A stretch of DNA of 64,000 nt from Enterocloster aldenensis (GTDB lineage Bacteria > Bacillota > Clostridia > Lachnospirales > Lachnospiraceae): contig NZ_QVEX01000004.1 of the NCBI RefSeq assembly GCF_003434055.1, positions 62,001 to 126,000 of the forward strand, given 5' to 3'. Position 1 is the stretch's first letter, and the number at the start of each line of letters is the position of its first letter. The translations under genes and the position numbers were made by a program. Of this stretch, positions 34,806 through 42,865 are shown one piece after another. The notes under the pieces are model-generated. The model did no database searches, was not told the DNA's origin, and worked only from the letters and a program-made list of their open reading frames with translations.

Positions 34806-34852
34806 CCGGCCGGGCAGCGGGCAGTGTCTGATGCCCTGTTCCCCGGCCGGTT
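34806..34852 (+). promoter_or_regulatory. Intergenic hairpin between TRAP binding protein and permease genes
   Basis: CCGGCCGGG pairs with CCCCGGCCGG across an inner stem. Only three T residues follow. Such hairpins often stabilise the 5' mRNA so that more binding protein than permease is made. Confidence 0.6.
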
Positions 34853-34873
34853 TCATCAAGGAGGTCTTCCCGC

Positions 34874-35416
34874 ATGTTAAAAAAAATCGCACACTGGTAT
34901 CTTAAGATAGTGGAAACCGTCTGTGTCTTCCTGCTGCTTTTAATCCTGTCCTGCATGTGTATCCAGATTTCCTGCCGCCTGCTTACCATTGGACAGAATT
35001 TCACAGAGGAACTTTCAAGGCTGAGTTTCAGCCTCCTTATTTTCCTGGGGGCGCCGCTGGCGCTGACGGAAGGAGCGGATATTGCTGTTGATATGGTTGT
35101 GAATATGCTTCCCCAGACAGCACAGAGGATCATCAGCATCCTGGTCAGTATCCTCACAGCGGCCTTCAGTGTATTCTGTATACGCAGCCTGATTACTTTT
35201 ACAGGCAGCAACCAGGGCGTTACAGCTGTTTCCATGACCTGGATAAAGATGAACTGGCTCTACTATGCATTCATGTTTTCTTTTGGCTGCATGCTGGTTG
35301 TCTCTATCATAAAAGCAGGCGCCGCCATGGTTGGGAAACCCCAGACCATGGATATTAACGCAGAGGCAAAAGAAAAGGCCTTGCAGGAAGAAAAGGAGGT
35401 TGACCTGGGCATATGA
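34874..35416 (+). CDS. TRAP transporter small permease (DctQ family)
   Basis: Membrane protein of 180 residues with four predicted helices (about 12-35, 52-70, 88-112, 128-150), as usual for DctQ. ISCRLLTIGQNFTEELSRLSFSLLIFLGAPLAL includes the conserved helix-two region. It works with the large permease, whose ATG overlaps its stop by four bases. AAGGAGG lies upstream of its own start. The C-terminal tail is charged and cytoplasmic. Confidence 0.92.
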   Translation: MLKKIAHWYLKIVETVCVFLLLLILSCMCIQISCRLLTIGQNFTEELSRLSFSLLIFLGAPLALTEGADIAVDMVVNMLPQTAQRIISILVSILTAAFSVFCIRSLITFTGSNQGVTAVSMTWIKMNWLYYAFMFSFGCMLVVSIIKAGAAMVGKPQTMDINAEAKEKALQEEKEVDLGI

Positions 35417-36705
35417 AGCTTATTATAATAGTAATCCTGATATGCATGCTGGCCCTGTTCCTGTTAAAGGTCCCGGTATATATCAGCATGGCCCTTACCG
35501 GCTGCGCCCTGATGATGGCAACTACCGGAATGAAGTGGAGCATTTTAAGCCAATATCTTTATACGGGTACCAACTCATTCACCTTGCTGGCAATCCCCCT
35601 GTTCCTTCTGGCGGCCAAGCTGATGAACACGGGAGGGATAACGAGGAAGCTGTTTGCGTTCTGCATGAAGGTGGTGGGCTGGCTTCCGGGAGGCCTGGGT
35701 CATGTGAATATCCTGTCCAGCGTGATTTTTGCCGGCATGTCCGGCACGGCCGTGTCAGATGCCGGAGGCCTTGGGGCCATCGAAATCAGGGCCATGAATG
35801 AAAATGGGTTCGACAATGACTTTTCCTGCTGTGTAACAGCTGCTTCTTCCACGCTGGGCCCAATCATACCCCCAAGCATCCCCCTGGTGGTATATGCGAC
35901 CGTGTCAGGCGCGTCCGTCGGGGCTTTGTTCATGGCCGGAATCATACCTGGCATTGTAATGGCCTTCATCATGATGGTGGTTGTCACCATCTATGCGGTA
36001 AAACGTCATTATCCCAGAACCAAATTCCCCACGGCAGGGGAGTTCTTCCACGCGCTGAAGGAAGGTTTCCTTCCGCTCATGGCCCCCTTCATCCTGCTGG
36101 TGGGCATCTACGGAGGCGTGTTCACCCCCACGGAAAGCGCGGCCATTGTGGTGCTTTACAGCCTTGTGCTGGATGTGTTCATTTACCGTGAACTGACCAT
36201 GAAGAAATTCATCGCCATCCTGAAGGAGACGGTGAGGGATTCACTCACCATTGCCCTGATCATAGCAGGCGCCACCTTTTTTGGCTACGTGGCGACCAGG
36301 GCCAAGATCCCACAGATGATACTGGCTTCCATGACCAGCATCGTATCCAACAAGTTCACGCTGTTAATCATCATCAATGTGTTCCTGCTGATCATTGGCT
36401 GCTTTCTGGAAACTGCATCGGCCATTACCATCGTGGTTCCGCTGATTCTTCCGCTTCTGGCCGCCTATGACATCAACCTGACCCAGTTTGGCATTGTCAT
36501 GGTGCTGAACCTGATGATTGGGCTTCTGACCCCGCCCTTTGGGCTGGTCCTCTTTGTCATCAGCAAGATTGGCGATATTTCCATCGGAAGGTTTTCCAAA
36601 GCCCTGGTGCCGTGGCTGGGCGCCCTTCTGGCAGCCCTTTTGCTGGTCACCTTCATCCCGCGGTTAAGCCTGTGGTTCCCCACCCTGTTGGGAATGAGCG
36701 TGTGA
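35413..36705 (+). CDS. TRAP transporter large permease (DctM family)
   Basis: Membrane subunit of 430 residues with about 12 helices, the ion-coupled translocation channel of the TRAP system. It has family motifs GMSGTAVSDAGGLGAIEIRAM and ITAASSTLGPIIPPSIP-like CCVTAASSTLGPIIPPSIPL, and near the end LNLMIGLLTPPFGLVLF. Length is normal. It completes the set with the DctP and DctQ proteins encoded just upstream. Uptake is probably sodium-driven, from family knowledge. Confidence 0.93.
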   Translation: MKLIIIVILICMLALFLLKVPVYISMALTGCALMMATTGMKWSILSQYLYTGTNSFTLLAIPLFLLAAKLMNTGGITRKLFAFCMKVVGWLPGGLGHVNILSSVIFAGMSGTAVSDAGGLGAIEIRAMNENGFDNDFSCCVTAASSTLGPIIPPSIPLVVYATVSGASVGALFMAGIIPGIVMAFIMMVVVTIYAVKRHYPRTKFPTAGEFFHALKEGFLPLMAPFILLVGIYGGVFTPTESAAIVVLYSLVLDVFIYRELTMKKFIAILKETVRDSLTIALIIAGATFFGYVATRAKIPQMILASMTSIVSNKFTLLIIINVFLLIIGCFLETASAITIVVPLILPLLAAYDINLTQFGIVMVLNLMIGLLTPPFGLVLFVISKIGDISIGRFSKALVPWLGALLAALLLVTFIPRLSLWFPTLLGMSV

Positions 36706-36765
36706 TGATGGCTGGCCAGGGTGTGTTTTACGATTGTATCTATTAAGAAAGATGAGGAAATTACC

Positions 36766-37938
36766 ATGAAAATCACAGCAGTAAAAGGAATCCCCCTGGG
36801 CTGTACCTGTTCTCCTATCAGCGACGCCCTGTCAACCTCTGCTGCCAGACAGGCGCTTCTTGTGAGGATAGAGACTGACTCCGGATATTATGGAATCGGT
36901 GAGGCATTTACATATGGGGCCCCCCTGGCTGTCATGAAGTACATTGTGGAAATGCAGCTGGCCCCCATTCTGATGGACCAGGACCCGGTTCAGATTGAAA
37001 AGCATTGGAACACCATGTACTGGCGCACCATTGCCCATGGCCGCAGAAGCATGGTAATGGGAGCAATCAGCGGTATTGATATTGCACTCTGGGATTTATT
37101 GGGAAAAATCTGCCATATGCCTGTGTATAAGCTGCTGGGCGCCTGTTCGGATATGGTCCCCTCCTATGCCAGCGGGGGCTTCTACGCCCCGGGCAAGGGG
37201 ATTGACGGACTGAGGGCGGAACTTGAGGGATATATGGAAAAAGGCTATCAGGATGCCAAAATCAAGATTGGGCGGAACCTGGACCGTCCCGGTTCACCTC
37301 TGTGCTACATGGCGAACCAGGAATGCAGCGTGACCGTGGAAGAGGATATCAGGCGCATGGAGACGGCCAGGGAGGTTCTTGGGACGGGCCGCCTGATTGT
37401 GGATACCAATGCATCCTGGGATTCCTATACGGCCATCCAGGCTGGGCAGGAGCTTCACCGCCTGGGCGTGTGCTGGCTGGAGGAGCCGGTTCCCTTTGAA
37501 GACCTGGAGGGGATGCAGCGCATATCCAGGGAGCTGCCCCCCATATTGGTTGCGGGATGCGAGACCCAGCAGGGGCTGAAGAATTTTGAAACCATGGTGC
37601 GCATGGATGCGGTTGATATCCTGCAGCCGGATATCGGCTGGGCAGGAGGGTTTACGGAGTGCCGCAAGATTGGCGCCATGGGAGAGGCGTCCGGACGGAA
37701 GGTTTCCCTCCACTGTTTTGGTTCCGCGGTTCTGTTCGGTGCCAGCCTGCATCTGGCAGCATCCATGGCCAATACAGAAATGATGGAATCCGAGGAGAAT
37801 CCCAATCCTCTGAAAACAGACATTGTCAAAGAGCCGTTCCGGGCGGACAGCCATATGAACTTTTACGTCCCCCAGGGGGATGGCCTGGGGGTTGACCTGG
37901 ACTGGACGAAATTGGAAAAATATATTATAATGATGTAA
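36766..37938 (+). CDS. Mandelate racemase/muconate lactonizing enzyme family protein (sugar-acid dehydratase candidate)
   Basis: Enolase-superfamily enzyme of 390 residues that should abstract a proton next to a carboxylate. The capping domain (1-130) is followed by the barrel with K165-I-K167 (KIKIG), metal ligands D213 (VDTNAS), E239 (LEEP) and E266 (GCET), and an Asp289/His316 pair (QPDIGW, LHCFG). This is the pattern of mandelate-racemase-type sugar-acid dehydratases or racemases. The ATG at 36766 follows GATGAGG. It lies 60 bases after the TRAP genes and before a FadR regulator, so it probably acts on the imported acid. The exact substrate cannot be told from sequence. Confidence 0.9.
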   Translation: MKITAVKGIPLGCTCSPISDALSTSAARQALLVRIETDSGYYGIGEAFTYGAPLAVMKYIVEMQLAPILMDQDPVQIEKHWNTMYWRTIAHGRRSMVMGAISGIDIALWDLLGKICHMPVYKLLGACSDMVPSYASGGFYAPGKGIDGLRAELEGYMEKGYQDAKIKIGRNLDRPGSPLCYMANQECSVTVEEDIRRMETAREVLGTGRLIVDTNASWDSYTAIQAGQELHRLGVCWLEEPVPFEDLEGMQRISRELPPILVAGCETQQGLKNFETMVRMDAVDILQPDIGWAGGFTECRKIGAMGEASGRKVSLHCFGSAVLFGASLHLAASMANTEMMESEENPNPLKTDIVKEPFRADSHMNFYVPQGDGLGVDLDWTKLEKYIIMM

Positions 37939-37949
37939 AATAACTGGGA

Positions 37950-37958
37950 TTAGACTAG
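37950..37958. promoter_or_regulatory. TTAGACTAG operator-like site near the regulator gene
   Basis: A partial match to the three TTAGACCTAA sites before the TRAP operon, placed 23 bases before the FadR-type gene. It may allow autoregulation. Confidence 0.35.
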
Positions 37959-37980
37959 TTCTACAGGGGAGAGCTGCCAC

Positions 37981-38664
37981 ATGGAAAAGAGGCATGAAGG
38001 ACCTGAGCTGCTTGCGGATGAGGTGGCACAGAAAATCAGGGCAAAGATTCAGAATCAACAATATCAGCCAGGGGACCGCCTTACCGTGCGCCTGCTCTGC
38101 GAGGAGTTTGGGACCAGCGAGACTCCGGTCAAACAGGCATTGAACCAGCTGGTTGCAACGGGTCTTGTGGTATCCATACCAAAGTGCGGCATGAAGGTGC
38201 GGACCTTTAATTTCCAGGACATGAAGGATAACTGGGAGGCCCGCCTGATGGTCGAGCAGTTCTGCGCCGTTCCTGCAGTGGAGCGCGTGCGCCATGACGA
38301 GGACTTTGTGAAGCATATCCAGGACATACTGGACATTTCCAATCATGAATACGGCAAATGCATTGCGGATTTCACAAAAGAAAACTTCAACCTTCTGACC
38401 GAACATGACCGCATGCTGCACACGGAACTGGTCAAATGCAGCCGCAACCAGCAGATCATGAATATGTACAACAGCCTGAATGCCCATTCCTGCATGTTTG
38501 CGGGATACGGCTGCCATACCCCAAAGACCCTGCGCCAGGTACAGGATCAGCACACGGAGATTGTGAACCAGCTGCTGCTGTGTGATGTGGACGGACTGAG
38601 GAAGGCCCTGGAATCCCATATTTACAGTACGGTCCAGATTTACAGGTCGGCTTGGAAGGAATAG
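37981..38664 (+). CDS. GntR-family regulator (FadR/FCD type)
   Basis: DNA-binding regulator of 227 residues. The N-terminal winged helix (about 10-75; YQPGDRLTVRLLCEEFGTSE and TPVKQALNQLVATGLV) is typical GntR. The C-terminal all-helical domain (about 80-220), with NLLTEHDRMLHTELVKCSRN and LLLCDVDGLRKALESHI, is an FCD ligand domain that usually binds an organic acid. It is the last gene of the TRAP/enolase cluster. Repeated TTAG..CTAA palindromes near the cluster promoter fit the short operators used by this class. It probably represses the cluster until the acid or a product binds. Confidence 0.9.
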   Translation: MEKRHEGPELLADEVAQKIRAKIQNQQYQPGDRLTVRLLCEEFGTSETPVKQALNQLVATGLVVSIPKCGMKVRTFNFQDMKDNWEARLMVEQFCAVPAVERVRHDEDFVKHIQDILDISNHEYGKCIADFTKENFNLLTEHDRMLHTELVKCSRNQQIMNMYNSLNAHSCMFAGYGCHTPKTLRQVQDQHTEIVNQLLLCDVDGLRKALESHIYSTVQIYRSAWKE

Positions 38665-38697
38665 GCTGTCGGGAGAAGATGGTAAAAGATGCCATAT

Positions 38698-38754
38698 AAC
38701 AGACAGGAAGACAGGAATCCACCATCCAGTGGGTTCCTGTCTTCCTGCCTGTTT
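38698..38754. terminator. Bidirectional terminator between convergent genes
   Basis: A long imperfect stem formed by ACAGACAGGAAGACAGGAAT and a near-complement reading TTCCTGTCTTCCTGCCTGTT. A/T flanks allow termination on both strands, serving the regulator gene and the convergent PTS-like gene. Confidence 0.75.
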
Positions 38755-38786
38755 ATACCCCTGCCAGACGGCAATGGTTCCGGTTT

Positions 38787-39815
38787 TTAAAGGTCCAGCT
38801 TCAGATCCCCTTCTTTAATCCATCCCATCTTCCTTAAAACCTCACCAAAGATAAAAGTAAGAACCGCCGGAAGCACAAAGCACACCATGAGGATTCCAAG
38901 CCACATGCCGGAACCGCCGCCCATGGCGGTATAGATGCCGATGGGTCCCACCAGGCCGCAGGTTCCCATGCCTGAACCGGCCGGGATGTTCTGGAGCCGG
39001 AAGACCATGGTGGCAATGGGGCCGGTTATCATGGACGCCAGTGTGGGCGGGATCCAGATACGTGGGTTTAAGACGATGTTGCCCATCTGAAGCATGCTGG
39101 TGCCAAGCCCCTGGGCCATCAGGCCCCCGATTTTATTCTCACGGTAGCTCATGACTGCAAAACCGATCATCTGCGCGCAGCAGCCTGCCGTGGCAGCCCC
39201 CCCTGCAAGCCCGTCCAGGGAAAGGGCGATGCAGATGGCCGCGCTGCTGATGGGGAGGGTGAGGGCAATGCCGATAAGGGCTGAAACCAGGATACCCATG
39301 ATAAAGGGCTGCATTTCCGTGGCAGTCTTGACCAGGTTGCCGAACCAGTCCATGAATCCGGCCACCCCGGGGCCTACGAACTGGGCGATGAGCACGCCGG
39401 AGATAATGGTGACGCCGGGAGTCACGATGATGTCCAGACGGGTTTCCTTGGATACAATCTTGCCAAGTTCCGCTGCCACGATGGTGGCCACCAGGGCGCC
39501 TACGGGCCCGCCCAGGGCGTTGCCTGCGATTCCCACGGTGGCAGCGGAGAACAGGACCAGCTGCGGCGCCTTTAACGCATGGGCAATGGCAATCCCAAGG
39601 GCAGCGCCGGTGGCGCTTTTGGCATAGTCCGCAATCACATTGAAGATCTCAATGCCGAACTGCTGGCCCAGTGTGCCGAAGATGGTTCCGATGAGCAGGG
39701 ACGCAAAAAGGCCGAAGGCCATGGCTCCCAGCGCATCAATCAGGTAGGTCTGCACGGTGATGTTTACATTTTTTCGTTTCAGAAACTCCTTGATACTTGT
39801 TGATTTCATACTCAT
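38787..39815 (-). CDS. PTS-type EIIC membrane protein, stand-alone
   Basis: Polytopic membrane protein of 342 residues with about nine hydrophobic segments, rich in Gly and Ala. It matches the EIIC-like family found alone in Firmicutes (IDALGAMAFGLFASLLIGTIFGTLGQQ, IVTPGVTIISGVLIAQFVGPG, GTCGLVGPIGIYTAMGGGSGMW). No EIIA, EIIB or catabolic gene adjoins it, so either it uses partners elsewhere or it is a transporter or sensor working without phosphorylation. The start is slightly uncertain: GAGG lies six bases before the first ATG, and a second in-frame ATG lies two codons later. It forms its own unit with a palindromic site in its upstream region. Confidence 0.8.
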   Translation of the reverse strand: MSMKSTSIKEFLKRKNVNITVQTYLIDALGAMAFGLFASLLIGTIFGTLGQQFGIEIFNVIADYAKSATGAALGIAIAHALKAPQLVLFSAATVGIAGNALGGPVGALVATIVAAELGKIVSKETRLDIIVTPGVTIISGVLIAQFVGPGVAGFMDWFGNLVKTATEMQPFIMGILVSALIGIALTLPISSAAICIALSLDGLAGGAATAGCCAQMIGFAVMSYRENKIGGLMAQGLGTSMLQMGNIVLNPRIWIPPTLASMITGPIATMVFRLQNIPAGSGMGTCGLVGPIGIYTAMGGGSGMWLGILMVCFVLPAVLTFIFGEVLRKMGWIKEGDLKLDL

Positions 39816-39886
39816 ACGCTCCCTCTTTTAGCGGTTTCGGAAAACACGGATACCATTGTGTTTTTCAACCATGCTTTAGTTAGGGA

Positions 39887-39907
39887 TTTTATCACAGTTT
39901 GATAAAA
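39887..39907. promoter_or_regulatory. Palindromic operator-like site upstream of the EIIC gene
   Basis: TTTTATCA (39887-39894) and TGATAAAA (39900-39907) are perfect inverse arms around CAGTT. The site lies about 70 bases upstream of the EIIC start on the minus strand, in an otherwise AT-rich region. The regulator is unknown. Confidence 0.5.
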
Positions 39908-40048
39908 ATGCAAGTTTTTTCGATTGGAACGCGCCTGTTTGTGAAAATATTAACATATTGCAAATTTATAGACGGTGGGATATAATGGTACGAACAGGGG
40001 ACATTATTTTTAGAACTGCAATGCATGAGCTTCAGCGGTTAGAGAGAG

Positions 40049-40597
40049 GTGGACAAAATCGAATTCCGTTTTTTATATTTACTGCAGGAGCTGCACACCC
40101 CGCTGGTTGATGGGCTTATGACCTTCATCACCACGCTGGGGGACCATGGGATTTTCTGGCTGCTGCTGGCCGCCGTGCTTTTTGCGGTCCCAAGGACCAG
40201 GATGATGGGCGGTTGTATGCTCATATCCATCGGTATCGGTTTCCTTTTGGGGAATGTGGCTCTTAAGAACATGGTGGCCAGACAGCGCCCCTGCTGGCTG
40301 GATCCGTCGGTAGGACTGCTGGTCCAGGTCCCGCGGGATTTCTCATTTCCATCCGGTCACTCCATGGTGGGATTTGAAGGGGCGGTCAGTATTTTCATGT
40401 TTAACAGGAAGTGGGGCATACCGGCCCTGATGCTGGCTGTGCTGATTGCATTTTCCAGATTATATCTGTTTGTACATTTCCCCACGGATGTGCTGGCAGG
40501 AGCAGTGCTTGGGACCGTGATTGCCTGGTGCGTGGCCAGGACGGCAAAAAGGCGCCGCAGGAAACAGGACCCGGGAACAATGACAGAAAAATCGTGA
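40049..40597 (+). CDS. PAP2-family membrane phosphatase
   Basis: Membrane phosphatase of 182 residues. The three acid-phosphatase motifs are visible: VARQRPCW (K/R-x6-RP type), PSGHSMVG and SRLYLFVHFPTDVLAG with its histidine. Around them lie five or six hydrophobic segments. It probably removes phosphate from lipid pyrophosphates or phosphatidic acid at the outer membrane face. The start is a GTG with a weak GAGAG region close by; the next ATG would cut off the first helix. The MBL-fold gene follows within 21 bases, so they may be co-transcribed. Confidence 0.88.
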   Translation: MDKIEFRFLYLLQELHTPLVDGLMTFITTLGDHGIFWLLLAAVLFAVPRTRMMGGCMLISIGIGFLLGNVALKNMVARQRPCWLDPSVGLLVQVPRDFSFPSGHSMVGFEGAVSIFMFNRKWGIPALMLAVLIAFSRLYLFVHFPTDVLAGAVLGTVIAWCVARTAKRRRRKQDPGTMTEKS

Positions 40598-40617
40598 CAG
40601 AAAGACAGGTGGCAGTT

Positions 40618-41643
40618 ATGTTGGAACGCGCACCAGGTATCTATGAAGTGGTGCTTCACAGCAATCAGAAAAGCATTGATGAGATAAAAATCTTCCTGAT
40701 TCCCGGAAGGGAAGGGGAGCGCAGCCTGATGGTGGACGCAGGTTTCAGGAAAAGGCAGTGCCTGGAAACCATGGAAGAAGCCATGGGCAGCCTTGGGATT
40801 ACGTATGATGAACTGGATATTTTCCTGACCCATAAGCACCATGACCACTGCGGGCTGGCCAGCGTGTACGCGGAGCGGGGGGCCAGGCTGTTCATGAATC
40901 CCCAGGAAGACAGGCACTGCTATGACTGCCTGTATTATAACCACAGCCATGGTTCCAAAGAGGACCAGCCCGAGGTACTGAGGGCCGTGGGTGTTACGGA
41001 GGAAGGTACGCCCGAGGTCTGGAACATGTTCATGGAAGTGAACCGCCGGGTCATTGAGCACAAGGGCTGGGAATTTGAGATCCCGGGATTTTCCTATACG
41101 CCTGTGAAGGCAGGGCAGATCCTTTCCTATGGGGGATATGATTTTGAGGCAGTGCCGTTAAAGGGGCATACCTTCGGGCAGCTGGGGCTTTATGAAAAGA
41201 ACCGCAGGATCCTGTTCTGTGCGGACCAGGTGATTGACGGGATTGTCCCCATTGTGGGGACCACCTACCCGGATGAACATCTGCTGATGGGGTATTTTGA
41301 GTCGCTGGAGCATTTTAAGCATGAATATGCGGACTGCCTGGTGCTGCCGGCCCACAAACTGCCGGTGGCGGATGTGAAGCGGGTGGTGAACCGGATTGTG
41401 TTTGCCTATCTTGACAAGACGGACCTGATTAAGCATATCCTGGACCATGGCCATCACAGGATGACCACCAAGGAGGTGGCGTGCCTGGCTTACGGTATGG
41501 AGGCCATACCAAAGGATGAGGCGGAGTTCATAAAGCTTAAGATGGTGATCAGCAAGACATTTTCCTGCCTGGAGTACCTGTATGACACGGATTTTGCCAT
41601 CCGCTCCAAGGAGGATGGGATTTTCTACTGGGAGTCCCCGTAG
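40618..41643 (+). CDS. MBL-fold metallo-hydrolase
   Basis: Protein of 341 residues with the metallo-beta-lactamase fold. THKHHDHCG is the HxHxDH metal motif (about 71-77). LKGHTFGQLGL supplies a later histidine and FCADQVIDG the bridging aspartate. The C-terminal third (about 255-341) is helical, as in MBL hydrolases that resemble glyoxalase II. I chose the ATG at 40618, with AGGTGG upstream; a GTG overlapping the stop of the phosphatase gene is possible. The substrate is unknown. The downstream THF-riboswitch transporter has its own promoter. Confidence 0.85.
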   Translation: MLERAPGIYEVVLHSNQKSIDEIKIFLIPGREGERSLMVDAGFRKRQCLETMEEAMGSLGITYDELDIFLTHKHHDHCGLASVYAERGARLFMNPQEDRHCYDCLYYNHSHGSKEDQPEVLRAVGVTEEGTPEVWNMFMEVNRRVIEHKGWEFEIPGFSYTPVKAGQILSYGGYDFEAVPLKGHTFGQLGLYEKNRRILFCADQVIDGIVPIVGTTYPDEHLLMGYFESLEHFKHEYADCLVLPAHKLPVADVKRVVNRIVFAYLDKTDLIKHILDHGHHRMTTKEVACLAYGMEAIPKDEAEFIKLKMVISKTFSCLEYLYDTDFAIRSKEDGIFYWESP

Positions 41644-41665
41644 CGTTCCATTGTTCAAAAAATGC

Positions 41666-41693
41666 TTGCATATTTCACCATATGGTGTATAGT
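41666..41693 (+). promoter_or_regulatory. Promoter of the folate transporter with embedded palindrome
   Basis: TTGCAT (41666-41671) and TATAGT (41688-41693) at 16 bases. The perfect palindrome CACCATATGGTG occupies 41676-41687, between the two elements, where a repressor could bind. Confidence 0.6.
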
Positions 41694-41736
41694 ATAGTAA
41701 GTGCCGTGTGAAACCGGCATAATAAAATATTGAAAA

Positions 41737-41840
41737 GCAGAGTAGGCATATGTGCGTTAAGTGCCGGCTGAACAGGGAGTTGTCAGCTGGACGAAAGGAA
41801 CCTTTGGTTTCCTGCGGTACATAAGCCGCATCCCGCTGCA
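41737..41840 (+). ncRNA. THF (tetrahydrofolate) riboswitch
   Basis: Conserved blocks of the folate aptamer are all present in order: AGAGTAGGCA, GTGCGTTAAGTGCC, AACAGGGAGTTGTC, ACGAAAGGA, CCTGCGGTAC and GCCGCATCCCGCT. The gene downstream encodes a folate-type ECF S component, the classic partner of this riboswitch. A terminator follows within 15 bases. Confidence 0.93.
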
Positions 41841-41854
41841 TACAGAGATGATGG

Positions 41855-41896
41855 AGCGGCCTGACTGCGCGGATTTTCCGTGCAGGGCCGCTTTTT
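41855..41896 (+). terminator. Terminator of the THF riboswitch
   Basis: AGCGGCC pairs with GGCCGCT and an inner CTGCGCGGA with TCCGTGCAG around TTT. TTTTT follows. It lies between the aptamer and the transporter gene, so folate should cause premature termination. Confidence 0.88.
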
Positions 41897-41995
41897 ATGC
41901 CTTCCATGGACGTGCCGCCCGCAGGCGGCGGCCAAGGCAATACCTGGCATACTCTCCGTCTGTAGTACGAGAAATCTGCAAAGGAGGTAATTGCC

Positions 41996-42562
41996 ATGAA
42001 ACGATTGACTGAAACATTCACAAGCTCTTTCCGGGAACTGAAGCAGGTGAGGACCATCACGGTCTGCGCCATGCTGGCAGCCATCGGGGTAATCCTGGGC
42101 TCCCTGACCATCTACATAACAGATACGGTCAGGATTGGATTTGCCGGAATCCCCAACATGCTGGCCGCCTATCTGTTCGGCCCTGTGGCCGGAGGCGTGT
42201 TTGCCGGCGCCCTGGATATCCTCAAGTACCTGGTAAAACCCATGGGACCCTTCATGCCGGCCCTGACCCTGATCGTGGTGTTAAAGGGGCTGCTGTATGG
42301 GTGCGCATTTTACAAAAAGCCCATCAGCCTCTGGCGTGTGCTGGCAATCCAGCTGGTGGTTGCCGTTGTCTGCAACCTGTTTTTAAACACATGGGCTCTG
42401 TCCCTGTTATACGGGAAGGCCTTCCTGGCAATGCTGATACCCCGTATTATGAGGAACCTGGTCATGTGGCCCATTGATTCCCTGATATTCTATCATGTGG
42501 CAAAGATACTGGAAGTGACCGGTGTGTTCCGCATTCTGGGCAGGAGCAGGGCAGCCATATAA
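41996..42562 (+). CDS. folT: Folate-family ECF transporter S component
   Basis: Membrane substrate-binding subunit of 188 residues with about six helices. FAGIPNMLAAYLFGPVAGGVFAGALDILKYLVKP is typical of folate-type S components, and LDILKYLVKP is the usual ligand-site segment. It needs a shared energising module (EcfA/A'/T) encoded elsewhere. Both a THF riboswitch and its own promoter precede it, strongly supporting folate as ligand. AAAGGAGG lies before the ATG. Confidence 0.92.
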   Translation: MKRLTETFTSSFRELKQVRTITVCAMLAAIGVILGSLTIYITDTVRIGFAGIPNMLAAYLFGPVAGGVFAGALDILKYLVKPMGPFMPALTLIVVLKGLLYGCAFYKKPISLWRVLAIQLVVAVVCNLFLNTWALSLLYGKAFLAMLIPRIMRNLVMWPIDSLIFYHVAKILEVTGVFRILGRSRAAI

Positions 42563-42610
42563 AAAAATTTTAGGAACGGATGAAAAATTTAACAATATAA
42601 AGGAAAGGGA

Positions 42611-42657
42611 AAATGCCTCGGGCGGGCCTGCCAAATGGTCTGCCAGAGGCATTTTTC
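42611..42657 (+). terminator. Terminator after the folate transporter gene
   Basis: AAATGCCTC pairs with GAGGCATTT, followed by TTT. The remaining 200 bases up to the next gene show nothing I recognise. Confidence 0.8.
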
Positions 42658-42865
42658 TGCATGAATGTCCAGGGCAGGGCTGTGGGCAGCGGCTGGGATA
42701 TCATGGGAAATTTCACGTGATACCGTTAATTTTGCGTCAGGCTGTTCTGCAAAAAGTACACCGCCGCTCTTGCAGCGGCCACAAGGCCGTGCTATGATTG
42801 GTCTGCAAAAAACGGAATGAAGAGAAAACAGATGACCGTGTTTCAAAATAAGGAGGAAACATACC

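Noticed and set aside
40411-40617. Extension of the MBL-fold gene upstream into the phosphatase gene
   Set aside because: The frame is open by chance. A ribosome site and a family-like N-terminus place the start at 40618.
42661-42865. Possible riboswitch before the GltD-like gene
   Set aside because: No conserved aptamer blocks or terminator were found after the folate gene's terminator.
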